Notes under the pieces: generated by a model | Told to the model about the DNA's origin: nothing | The model's input: only the letters and a program-made list of their open reading frames with translations | Database searches by the model: none | In this document: in pieces, positions 11,985 through 22,900 of the stretch | Numbering within the stretch: the first letter of the stretch is position 1 | How the letters are laid out: the number at the start of each line of letters is the position of its first letter | Program-made: the position numbers and the translations under genes | NCBI RefSeq assembly: GCF_910596095.1 | Contig: NC_056543.1 | Span: 23,880,542 to 23,944,541 of the forward strand | DNA length: 64,000 nt | From: Thunnus maccoyii | Taxonomy: Eukaryota > Chordata > Actinopteri > Scombriformes > Scombridae | Direction of reading: 5' to 3'

Positions 11985-12610
11985 CGTAGACCTCCGGTGT
12001 TGTCCAAAAACTATTAAAAACACGCCAATTAGTCACACCGTTGCACTGGGTAACGTGTTCCTTCGCCCCGAAGATTACGGTCATATTAGTTTGTTTAGAA
12101 ATAGCTCTAAAGACTAATAACAGCGATCACATTTTCAGTCTCCGGAGAGTAGTTCAGTGTACGGCAGACGCCATTTTTCAGATGCTGTTTACAGAGCTTT
12201 GCTAGCTTGTTGTGCTACATATCACAACCTCTTGACTTTATACTAACGTGATTTACAATATACAGTGTAGTACAAAGTCAAGAGGTTGTGATATGTAGCA
12301 CAGCAAGCTAGCTGGAAACAAGCTGTCAACACAACTCTGACATATTATCACCTTTTGGGTTGATACAGCAAACTTGTTAGCAGACAGTTGGAAATTTATA
12401 AATCCAGCAGATACGGAGCAACATTTGTACTCCACCTAACGAATATACGCTTATACACTATTCATACAATATACACTACCTCTTTTTAGCTCTGTGTTTC
12501 TCCTGGGGGAAGTATCTACCTCTTAAGTATCTATGTTTCTCTACTGTATGTTCACCAGCTGGTTGCTAACTTTGCTGTTTGATGCCCCACAGGTAGTGTA
12601 GAGCTTTCAT
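11985..12610. mobile_element. putative non-autonomous repeat with internal foldback hairpin
   Basis: The block beginning near TGTTGTCCAAAAACTATT resembles, from memory, a dispersed teleost repeat, and it ends near 12600. Inside it lies a 39-bp inverted repeat (listed separately). No ORF of note and no target-site duplication were found. The family is not named with confidence, and the boundaries are approximate. Confidence 0.45.
12201..12312. repeat. 39-bp near-perfect inverted repeat (hairpin)
   Basis: The left arm at 12201-12239 and right arm at 12274-12312 are reverse complements with one mismatch in 39. They are separated by a 34-base loop (12240-12273). The arms begin with the palindrome GCTAGC. 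Transcribed RNA would form a long stem. The setting suggests a foldback/MITE core rather than a microRNA, but precursor-like geometry cannot be excluded. Confidence 0.85.
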
Positions 12611-13479
12611 TTAATTTGCAGTAATTTGCAGGCAGGAGAACCAATCCAAATGCAATACACAGTATAAGCTCAGTAGAGCTGAGTAGAACTGCAGAGTTGG
12701 GTAATGGCTCTATGTGGGTTCATAACTATGAGTGACCCATGTCTTGTACAAGTAGTCGTAGTAGTGATCCAATGTTGATATAACAATATTGATTATAGGT
12801 GCTTCAAATAAGAAATAAGTAGATTTTTTTTTTTTAATTTGATGTATAAAAGTATTAAACTATTTGTTTAATTATGTCCACCATCACAGTAAGCATCAGT
12901 AAAGAGTTAATTTGCAAAATAAATCCCAACAAAATCAATTGTTAGAATATCAATAACTTACATGAAATAGTGCCATTGTTTCATTTTAATTAGCTGCCAC
13001 AGGGAAGCTTACTTTACAATTTGAAAGCAGCCACTTTATGCCACAATGCTGTACATCAATACAATATTAGACTTTAAAGATGCTTCAAATCTAAAGTGGC
13101 GTCTGTAAGCTACACAAAATTACTCACAGCCAGGGTATCCAAACCACCAGGGTTAGTTATATTAAGTCAATTACATTTTTACAATTGTGAGCGAGGGATG
13201 GTTAATTTAGTTTGACCCAGGAACCCCCCGACACTCCCCCAGATAGCAGATGGATGAGACGAGTGACCACGGGCGTGAGGGAGTGTGTGTCTGAGTGTGT
13301 GTGAGCCCACTGGATTAGTCTTCATTTGGTGCCTCTGTCATAAGGGAGGCAAAGACTGAACACTGTGTGGCAGAGCAAAGAAAACACACAGGGTCAGTCA
13401 AACACACACAAACACAAGCGTGCGCTATTAACCTCCCCCCCAGCTCATCAACTTTATTTTGCAATCTTCCCTCAGAACC

Positions 13480-13960
13480 ATTAGAATACCCTGAAGAAAT
13501 GACTTTCCAATTAAAGGGGATCTAGAAGAAGAAGGGTTTTTTCTTCTTTTTTTTATCTCCGGCTCCTGGAGTTCTTTATTCCAATAATTTAAATTGGAAT
13601 TGATTTTTCAATTTACCCGCTGACTGCTACGGACACAGAGCACAGGGCTAAATAGAGCTACCTTCCTAGAATATTTGTCATGACAGCGTGCTACATGTAA
13701 ATTTGCTCAGGCCTCCTAATAAGTAATATATTTCCTCCTGTGAGAACAATCAAGCAGGACAACAAATTCAAGCCTTGTGTGATTAGAGCATCAGTTAGGA
13801 GGGCACTTTATGTGCTGTTTTTCAGAAAATGTGTTATTTTTCCCTCAAACAGGTCCCTACTAATTGTCAAACAGAACAATTCTATACATTTTTTTTATCT
13901 AAACCAGCATGTACAACCATATTGGTCTAATTAAGAACTCCAGAGGCATAATCTTAGCAG
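13480..13960. promoter_or_regulatory. candidate conserved non-coding element
   Basis: Unique-looking sequence with AATTTAAATTGGAATTGATT (about 13587-13606), a TTTTCAATTTACC stretch and other AATT/homeodomain-type motifs. An ordinary mixed-composition block with no repeat follows. An ORF of 64 codons overlaps it but has no coding signature. Proposed as a regulatory element of dach on composition only. Confidence 0.25.
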
Positions 13961-14659
13961 TTTGTTTAACATTAAATTTAGTGTTTGTGGGTTCTCTGTC
14001 TAATATTTAAAGCCATAATTCAGGTCAAACTTTAATATCACACAGCATTTCCCACATGGAGGAAACAGTAGTCTGTCCCAGGCAGGGAGCTAGAGCCTCA
14101 CATGTTTAAGTTTGACAAACTATGCCCATGAACTCCACAACAACAGCAGTTCCAGCTGCGTTCTAATGAGCATTTATTGTGTCTCTACTACAGCGAGCGC
14201 TTTGCACAGCCCGCTTCAAAGCCAACCGGATTCTACTCGAGCTGTTTTACAGATGCGTCTAGAAATCCGAGGCCGTTCTTCTGTGGACGAATGGTTCTGT
14301 CTTTTGCTCCTGACAGCTGCGCGGGCTTGTTGTTCGCTCTCTCCTGAGTTGTTTTAATAAAGTTGTGCTGCAGGAGTAGTGAGAGAAGATTAATGGACGC
14401 ACAGGAAGTGTGGCAGTTGTGAGAGGATGCAGGACAGAGCGGGCCAGCAGCCATCTGTTCCCTCTCCTTTACAGCTCTCTTAATGGAGAAGCAAACCAAA
14501 CAACATGGATCTGAGCCCTGCAGACAGACACACACAAGCACACACGCAGACACGCACACCTCAGTTGCACACAGCTAAACACAAAACATCACTTTATGTG
14601 ACAGAGATGAGAGCTAGGCTTTTGTCATTGTATTCCCCCTTGTTGGAAGTGTATGTACG

Positions 14660-14742
14660 CCTGCTGGTGTGTGTGTGTGTGTGTGTACGCCTGCTGGTGT
14701 GTGCGCTTTTTTTTTTGCTTTTTTTTTTTTTTTTTTTTTTCC
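14660..14742. repeat. duplicated 19-bp unit around (GT)n, then T-rich tract
   Basis: GTACGCCTGCTGGTGTGTG occurs twice, separated by a GT repeat. It is followed by T-runs up to about 14742. Probably replication slippage. Confidence 0.8.
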
Positions 14743-17033
14743 TTTCAGCGAAATAAAGTTGGGTGTGAGCCACGGCTGTGAGATTTAGATGAAAGACACA
14801 GCCTGGATGGAACGTGATTAAGAGATATGTTCTTGAGGCAAAACAGGACTTGGCATTTGCTGAGACAAAACCTAATCAAATTAAAGCAAAACATGGCCAT
14901 TGTTGTGGAGTGTGTTCTCTGCTTGTGTCACGTTTGAAATGAAACCATGTAAAATAGATACGGGCTGGTGTCTGCGCTGCATCACCAGCACAGTGGTTTT
15001 ATTCAGATTTACACACAGGCACTGACTAATGATGGTTGTGCCCAATGATGCCTAAAGCACTTTATAGAGCTGTCTGGGTTATAAAAAATGTTTACTGTGA
15101 TGGAGCTGAATGGCTTGCTGAAAGAGTATTATTGTTTACAAGTTATTGTTTTAAATTAATTCACTCAGCAGAATTGTTAAATTCTCTATCCAGCAGGCAC
15201 GGCCACCTCCAGTTCATTCTTCCGTCAGTCAGTATTCGCTGATGAGCCTCCTTCTCCCGTGAGTTCCCGCTCTTTACCGCTGCTCCATATTTATTATTAG
15301 CCTATAATGAAATCTATAGTCCTACTGTTTCTCATTTTGTTTGTTTTGAATGAACGCAGACCATGTCACGTTAAATGACAGCATGCATCGTCTCCCTCTT
15401 TCTCCCAGTGAAGACATCTGTACGACATGATGAAGTTTCCTCTCTGAGTATCAATCCTGTAATTGAGCTCAGGGAGAGGAGACGTGATGTGCACACAGAG
15501 GAAGTGAAAGGCCTCCCTCCTTCCCTCACACACACACACACACGCATGCACACACACCACAGTCTAACGTCCTCTTTTTTTTTTTTTCTTCTCCGGCACA
15601 CACAACTCTTGCTCTCTTCCTTTCTCTACCTGGCTTTTACATTAAATTTGTCGGTCAGCTCTCTTTAGATGCACATCAGCTGAAATGAGTGCATTAGCGT
15701 TAGCTGCCATAATATCACTCACTGTTCGGGGCACACTGCACTGTGGCCCGGGCCCCAACAGAGAAGAGAGACACAAGTGGAATTTCATAATAGTGTCTTC
15801 ACAAGCTTTTCACAACACTACATCCTGAGTGAGACAACATCCTGCAGCTACAATGTCTTTACTCGTGTCTCTTTATCTGTCTTGTAATGTTGCTTTCACT
15901 TTCTGCTCTTACGATACCGTAGATCATGAAGAAACTGAAGTGAGACCGGATTAAATATTAACACAACCTGACACAGTCCCCACCGGAGCTGCTATTCCAC
16001 TTCAAATGATACAATTAAAAACATTCCCACATGCACTGAGTGGAACACTGTCAAGAACATGCTGCATTACAGACTTAAAATAAATCTTATACTAATCTAT
16101 GGAGAACCTGACAAGAGGAGGCCAAGGTTTCCATGCAGGCACTTAGCTGAATGGAGAGTTTAAAAAAAAACAAAACAAAAAAAAACAGAAAGAGTTGAGG
16201 GCCTTACATTATTTATACGTGCTAATGGTGGCTGGTTGTGTGTGTGAATGAGCAACAGAACAATCTTCTAAAATAGACACACAGCTGTAATCAAGGACAT
16301 ACATTTCCTCTTCTTCTCCTGTTCTCTGCTAACTGCAGGGTCAATTGGAGTCAGTTTAGTAGCATTTGAAACTCTCGCAGTAGATTATCTCCTTTTAATG
16401 GAGACGAAAGACAATGCAGGGGTAGATTGCAGTTGCAAAAAGAAAAAGATTACCTCTGCCAAGCTATCCTGAAAGTTCCTACTGTACATGAGATATTATT
16501 GTACATCTACCACAGATAAGAACAATAGCTCATGCGCTTAACATAGTTCTGTCCGCAAAAGGAATCCATTAGTCTCATTGTGTAGCCCTTAAGCTCAGCA
16601 TCACAGGGGGGAACCCACCGTTGCTCCGCTAGATCCACGCACATGTGCCTCTCATTTCCTATGGCAGTCCAGAAGTATCCTTCAACATCCTATTGTAAAG
16701 TTTACCAGGGGAGAGGTTCAGTGTATTAAAGTGCCCTGAGAGAAACGCTAAATGATGTAAATGCAGGCAGCTGCTTGCTGCCGTACAGTAGACAAGGAGG
16801 CCCAGGCGAGGCTGGATGTGTACAGTATCTATATAACATTATAGGCTCTCTTTCATGTCCTTGTGCTCTCTAATGGGAACAATATGAAGACTAATGGTAT
16901 AGTAAAAACAGGGAACAGTGCTTCAAACCAAACGGCAACATATTCTGTTTCTGCCGTTGTTTCAAATGTAACACATTTAGGTGACAAAAACTGCTATAGT
17001 TGTGTGCTTTATGAGGTTATAAATGAATGTGCC

Positions 17034-17193
17034 GGGGCGCCCTGGTAGCCTAATGGTTAAGGCATATACCACACAACCACAACGTCCATGGTGCGACCCA
17101 CGCTGCATGTCATAACCCTCTCTCTCCCCACATTTCCTGTCTCCATCCTGTCTTTCAAATAAAGGCAAAAGCTTGAAATGAATAAATAAATTA
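17034..17193 (+). mobile_element. tRNA-derived SINE
   Basis: The head begins GGGGCGCCCTGG. It has a Pol III A-box-like TAGCCTAATGG (17046-17056) and a B-box-like GGTGCGACCCA (17090-17100). A non-tRNA body rich in CTCTCTCCCCACATTTCCTG follows, and the 3' end reads CAAATAAAGGCAAAAGC then A-rich sequence. This head-body-tail layout matches the common teleost tRNA-related SINEs. It is not a functional tRNA: there is no clover-leaf and the anticodon stem is lost. Confidence 0.75.
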
Positions 17194-17299
17194 ATGCCAA
17201 CTTAAGTCACATGACAACATTACCATGGCTTAAATCCTTATTGATCATTAAAAGTCTTGTAGTAACAGATGACTTTTGGCAATATGGTATACTGTACAT

Positions 17300-17894
17300 C
17301 TGTAGTTCTAACCTTTTTGTTCTGACATACACCAACAACCCAGTCAGATGAACTACCCCTTCCCCACATGTCATGATTCAAATGAGTTCATTTGAAATTA
17401 TTTTACACTATCAAAGTAGATATTTTTGCAACTGTATCATATAAGTGACCTGTCAATGCCCTACGTCTAATTACATCCAATTTGTTTTTATCATTTCCTT
17501 TTTAGCTAACTATTTCCACCGTTTATCTACTGCTTTTAGCAAACTATTTCAACTTTTAATCCATTAGCTCTCTTTAACAATGTATCCATTGCTATTAGTT
17601 AACTATTTCAACAGTTTATTCTCTACTTTTACCTCTATTTCAACCATCTGTTAATATTAGCTAATTGTTAGACTTCTCTGCTCGCTTGCTGATTCGCTTT
17701 CCTACCCTCTCAATTGCAACATGTATTGTTGAGGTGTTACAGCTGACTCAATATACGGATATATTTTAAAAAAAAAAAATGAATTTCTATTATTTATAAT
17801 TAATTGAGCTTCTGCACAATCTTCCCACATACCCCCTGGCAACTGCATATGTACCCCCTTGGGTGCAAGTACCCCTGGTTGAGAATCACTACTG
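17300..17894. mobile_element. hAT-like non-autonomous DNA transposon
   Basis: The left end CTGTAGTTCTAACC and right end GGTTGAGAATCACTACTG are imperfect inverted copies of a CAGTRGTTCTCAACC-type hAT terminus. The right end is preceded by TACCCCCTTGGGTGCAAGTA, typical of these elements. The interior is AT-rich and non-coding. It includes about four degenerate repeats of an AACTATTTCAAC-containing unit (about 17505-17640). No transposase is present. Confidence 0.65.
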
Positions 17895-18119
17895 TAGGTT
17901 GTTTACTGCTGTACTATATTCCATTTTTTCATATCCAGGGGGTCATCTGTTCCAAATCTGTTTCACAGTCACAGTAACATTGAACATAAATGACCATGTA
18001 AGACACAAACTCATGAGAAACACTTTTAATCATGATAAAAATAAAGATAGTCCAACAAAGCACGATTTGGAAAGCAAATACAGCAACACTGTCTCTGATC
18101 ATCATTTGATAGTGTGCTG

Positions 18120-18560
18120 ACACGCAAACTCTATTAAGCTGTCTTCAAATATGCAAAAATGATATGATTTTACAATGATTACATATTCACTTCCCCAGCT
18201 GGCTGGCTCCAAGCGTCTCCATTTGTCATCGACTATTGTGTCCAATTATATGATTAGCTTTGAACACTCCAGCACTTCGAGAGCTCTCGTGTGTTCTGCC
18301 GCGCAGAGTGATTCACAAACAAAGTCATTACAACATGTATTCACACATATCAAATAACAAAACAGATGGCCACTGCGCTCGCCGCCTGATTTGTTTTCCA
18401 CACGAGTGGTATAAAAAAAAAAAAAAAAGTATTTTGTCTGAGCTGTGTTTAATGCTGACTGTTTTTATTCCCAAAGAAGAGCAGCTGGCTGTCGCGCTGT
18501 TAGATCAGCTCCTATGAAAGACAATCTTGTTTTCATTAATTTCTCTACAACAAAGGCACT
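18120..18560. promoter_or_regulatory. candidate conserved non-coding element
   Basis: Mixed-composition block with ATATGCAAAAATGATATG (about 18150-18167), TCCAATTATATGATTAGC and TAGCTTTGAACA motifs, resembling POU/homeodomain/TCF-rich enhancers. An A-run (about 18414-18428) splits it from a second block. The proposal rests on composition only. Confidence 0.22.
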
Positions 18561-20289
18561 TGTTGGGAAGATTTAGAATTACAGCGGGTAAAGCTTCCGG
18601 ATAATTCATCACAGGGACTTGACAGGAAACTTAATTGTTTTAAATGCCAGTTGCTGTGAGCAGCGTGGCTGGTTTTTCTTTGATGTCTAACAGGTGGGAC
18701 AGATAGACAACCCTCTGATGTTTCATTTGACCTTTGACCTTGCAGTTATAAATCCACATGTAGTCCACTAACCAATAAACCCATCATCATGTGATGAACT
18801 GCAGTTCCCAGAATTCCATGTGAGATGGAACTCTTGTAGTCTTCTCCTTCTTATTAAACACAGTGTCCTTATTCTAAAGTGTGCAAACCACTGTACAAAC
18901 CAACCAAACACCATATGGACTCTCATTGCATTTGATCATTGTATCATACTTACTTATTACACTAATCAGAATCTCTTCAAGGAAATGCACAGTGAAAAAC
19001 AGTTCATTTAGCTCTGTGTCTTCAATTGACTGACCAGTTCAGAAAGTTGCCGTGATGCATGCGGTTACACCACAGAGTGCCTTTACTGTCTAATTGCATG
19101 AGACACTACATAGTTACTCAGCTACACTGACTCACTGTCTAATCCGGTTAAGACTGTGTGGGTGTGACAGACACACTAACTCGATTATTTTAGCATTGGC
19201 AACACCAAATCGATTCTTAGTAGGGGTGATGTTTGTGCAGGACATCTATCAAAACAGTCACATTCGAACATGAGTTTTTATTCCTTCGTTTAAATTAAAT
19301 GGTCTCTTGCCAGAGACAGAACTGTCACACACAAGGCATCTTCTAACTCATCACTTGTCTGTCATTTGTGGAATAAATTGAAGATAAATAGCGGATCTTA
19401 CATTGTGATGCTTACACTCGTAGCTGAGACCTGACACGAAAGTACCAGCCAGTGCAGAAATAGGTTTTCTCTCTTAACGTTAAGGTTGCTTTAAATCTAG
19501 TGAATAGCCTCCCTGACATCTCTTGAGGATGTTACTGTAAATGCACTCCAAAGTGACTGAATCATTTAACATCTGATCAATACAATTCGCATTGCACCAT
19601 AAACACACTTAAGTCTGATTGCTGGTTGAGGAAGCAGTAATGACAGTAGTTAACAACTTCTGTGTGGGAAGATGGAATCAAAGCTTTTTCACAGGATAAA
19701 AGCCAAAATATTTGTTGTTGTAAAGCCAGATGAAATATTATAAAATGCATTAAAAAAAGAAAAAGAAAAAGGAAAATGATAAGCACATAAACAAAAACCT
19801 TGCACATCCACCTTAAAACTATAGAAAGCACTGTTTCTCTTGCTGTGGCAGGTGGATGGGATATAGTTGTGCCATGCTGCCATCACCTGGTCATTAAATT
19901 TACAGCAACTTTCAGGACACTTGGGATGTAGTTCTAATTATGTCCTGTATCAAGTGGTTAGGCTTAGCCTCCACTCCACAAAAATGACAAGATGAAGTGA
20001 CAACAGTCAAACAAACTTAGTTTCTTTGCATATCAAATGCATGACGTCATGAAGCATTGATGGTTCTATTTACTCAGTCATGATGCAACACTGGTTGCAG
20101 CACAGGTTACAAATATAGTGCAGCCGCCAACCTGCAACCCTGAACAACCAACCATCATTTCCTGTAGATATGCCCCTGTGGGGGATGTCAGGCCCTTTAC
20201 AGTTCTTGGTTGACGTAGAGAGAAGGCGATGTTTAACACATAATAACATCACCAAGATACTGTGGGCTATGTTTTAAATGATTGTGAGC

Positions 20290-20295
20290 TTTATT
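20290..20295 (-). terminator. polyadenylation signal of gpr18
   Basis: AATAAA on the minus strand, about 300 bases downstream of the gpr18 stop codon. This gives a short 3'UTR. Confidence 0.5.
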
Positions 20296-20592
20296 TTCGC
20301 CTACATGTGTTACACCTGAGCCACAGATACTCTCGCTTTGTCTGCCAGAGCAAAGATGCACAGAAAACATTTCAAGTCTCATGGGTGAGTCAATCATCTC
20401 TGAACACAGATGTTTTTGCCATAACAGCAGCACACCCATACTGTGAGTGTAAATTACACCTTGGAAATTAATTGCTAGTTTTGATCCTTTTGATAATGAA
20501 CCATGTACACAGTGAAGCATTCAGTGTTGCATTGTTCCAAAGCGTACACAGTACATATCGGCGTGCTGTTTGACATGGAAATGATGGCTGTT

Positions 20593-21612
20593 TCATATCA
20601 TTGCGCTGGTCAGGTTGCTCATTGATCGGACGCTGCCCGTGTGTGTGTGCCTGCTCTTCCGTCTCACACTTCGCAGATAGTTCCTGTACAGAATCACGCT
20701 CATCACCCTGTCCTGGAACTGCTTGGAGACGATGTAGTACAGAATGATATCTAAGACTGTGCTCAGGTTCATCAGAAATGTGGTGAAGACTGCCCATGTG
20801 CTAAACCCCCCGTCTTCTCCATTCCCTAGCAAACGTAGCACTAAACAGATATGGAAAGGCACAAAACACACCAACACCTGGATAATGAGTGTGATTATAA
20901 TCCGTATGGACTTCTGCTTCACTTTAGGTTTGAGTTTAGAGGTGCGGCCGTGGATCAGATTATCTATAATGACAATATAGCAGCCAATCATTATACATAT
21001 GGGGACCAGGAAGAAGAAGATGAGCCGCACAAAGTTGACAAGGTTGTCATGGCGCAGGTAGATGATGTCTTGCATTTTGACGCAGGTGGTGGAGTTGGAG
21101 ATGCGATCAGGGTCGTGGTCAAGGAAGAGCAGTGGTAGAGTGCTGCCCAGAGTCATGAACCAAACCCCAAGACTCGCCACCACGGCCTTGGGGACATTCC
21201 TCAGCTCCTTGCCGTGCTTTGGCTGGACGATGGCCATGTAGCGGTCAGCACTGATCAGAGCAAACAGCCACAGGGCCATGCAGGGGTAGAAGATGGTGAG
21301 AGCTGCACTGATCCGGCAAAAAAGATCTCCAAAGGGCCAGTAGTCATGGTGGTGATAAACCATCCTGAAAGGAAGCAGCAGGATGAAGGTGAGGTCGACC
21401 ACCGCCACGTTTATCATGTAGACAGTGACTGAGTTCCTCTTCTTGGTGGTGAGGGCAAACACCCATAAAGCAGTGAGATTGACTATGACTCCTATGATGA
21501 AGACGAAGCAGTAGAAGATCAGGCTTGCCATGCGGTACTCCACCGGGCCCTGCTCTGGCCTCACAGCAGCAGACACCACAGACATGTTAGACGAGTTTAG
21601 ATCCAGCTTCAT
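20593..21612 (-). CDS. gpr18: G protein-coupled receptor 18
   Basis: A 339-residue class A receptor in one coding exon. It closely matches GPR18 as recalled: ALWVFxxTTKKR after TM1, PFRM in TM2, WPFG then Cys99 before TM3, SADRYMAIVQPK (DRY at 123-125), HGRTSKLKPKVKQKSIRIII before TM6, DIILYYIVSKQF in TM7, and a basic tail LRSVRRKSR ending in a SNL-type segment. Human GPR18 is 331 residues. N45 is 1.50 and D73 is 2.50. N6 and N9 are N-glycosylation sequons. It should sit in the plasma membrane, mostly of immune cells; reported ligands (N-arachidonyl glycine, resolvin D2) are debated. The start chosen is MKLDLN, because a T/C-rich tract ending TTTCAG (AG at 21615-21614) lies one base before that ATG; the upstream in-frame ATG at 21648 would be intronic. 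It is the first of three receptors on this strand. Confidence 0.93.
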   Translation of the reverse strand: MKLDLNSSNMSVVSAAVRPEQGPVEYRMASLIFYCFVFIIGVIVNLTALWVFALTTKKRNSVTVYMINVAVVDLTFILLLPFRMVYHHHDYWPFGDLFCRISAALTIFYPCMALWLFALISADRYMAIVQPKHGKELRNVPKAVVASLGVWFMTLGSTLPLLFLDHDPDRISNSTTCVKMQDIIYLRHDNLVNFVRLIFFFLVPICIMIGCYIVIIDNLIHGRTSKLKPKVKQKSIRIIITLIIQVLVCFVPFHICLVLRLLGNGEDGGFSTWAVFTTFLMNLSTVLDIILYYIVSKQFQDRVMSVILYRNYLRSVRRKSRHTHTGSVRSMSNLTSAMI

Positions 21613-22792
21613 ACTGAAATTTAAAGAATTCAGCAGAAAAAAAAACATTGTTTAGTGAGTAACAGTATGTGGCCTAACATAGCACTGGTGTTTGTTATCA
21701 TTAAACAATTCCTTTATCGTAATTTTTTGCTATTTATAGGCCATTTGTTTTCATGATTTGAGTTGAAGTCCAATTAATTCACTTATGTTGAAAGGTCATG
21801 TGTTTCTAGCAAGGTCCTAATAAGAAAAAATGAATTTTGATGTCTATGTGGAAGGCAATACATATAAAATTAATAAAATCTAAACTGAGTAATTCTATAA
21901 CCTGCTATCAGTTACAAAAATACTACAGAAAAGCGGAAACAGATGTGTTCTTTGATCGCAACTTTGACTAAAATAGTTTGTCAGATTTTAAGTTTGAAGT
22001 CCCAAAAGATCTGAGGAGGAAATAAAGCACCTTACTTTTGAACATTATGTAGAAATAATCTCTCATTAGTCCACGAGTTTGAAATCTACAGAAAAAAATT
22101 AAAAATGAAAACAACAGAAGCACAATGATAAAACTCCATAAAACGGTGAATGTGACATGAAAAATGATTTTGTACAGAAAATCGGGAGTTGAAATAATCA
22201 AAGGCTGCTTCTAAATATGTACATGCCTGTGTTACAGTTTGGAGAACCTGCTGCTTGATCATTTGAATACTTATTTTTAAAAGCTGCGCAGCTGCGCTAT
22301 GAAAGACACAATAAGATGAAGGGACCTTGTCTGTCTAGATGTGTCATTCCATAATTAAATATTACACAAACAAGCAGACAAATAGTAAATATATGCAGCA
22401 TATGAATTACATTGTAGAAAGAATGACAATCTGTGTAATCTGTGGTAAAGGTACAAAATGGAAGTGGAAGTGATATTTCTTGCCCCCTGATGGTGTGTCT
22501 TGATAAGAAATCATGTGACGTCTGTGTTGAATACTTTTAAGTAATAATTTTTTTCCAGTGTACCCACTGCACTGTGTATTTTGAGAATTTCGATTGTGAT
22601 CAATACCAGTAATACCAATTACTGTAAAGCTACAGAATAATGCAAATTAGGTGACTGAAACCAAAACTACCCCAAAGCACACATAAAGCAAATAGCCTAT
22701 AAAACACTACTCTGCCAAAATGACTTGTTTTCTCCATCTTAAAAGTCAAAGAGATCAGGTAGCCTTGCCTGGACAATAAAAGACTGCACTTA

Positions 22793-22900
22793 CCACAGAA
22801 ATCACACAAACATGTTGACAAGCTTGTGCCAACAGGTTTATGAAGCGGCACAGCGATTTATCTGAGCACTCTGGTCTAACAGCCAAAATGGGGAAGTGAA
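22793..22900 (-). other. possible non-coding first exon of gpr18
   Basis: A strong donor CTGTG|GTAAGTGC lies on the minus strand with GT at 22793-22792. It would pair with the acceptor just before the gpr18 ATG to make an intron of about 1.18 kb. The exon's 5' limit is not visible. Inferred only from splice-site quality and position. Confidence 0.3.

Larger units (their letters stand above)
9326..20270. other. intergenic region between dach and gpr18
   Basis: About 11 kb without a recognisable gene. It holds T and A homopolymers, CA/GT microsatellites (14521-14560, 14671-14705, 15529-15552), AT-rich non-coding blocks of enhancer-like composition, a hairpin-bearing repeat, one SINE and one hAT-like element (listed separately). 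ORFs in this interval are short and lack splice sites, initiation context or family resemblance. Confidence 0.7.

Noticed and set aside
17046..17100. tRNA-like A and B boxes
   Set aside because: They belong to a SINE head with a body and tail. The clover-leaf is not preserved.
21613..21648. Longer N-terminus MFFFLLNSLNFS for gpr18
   Set aside because: The extra codons are the translated T-rich splice acceptor. An AG lies one base before the MKLDLN start.
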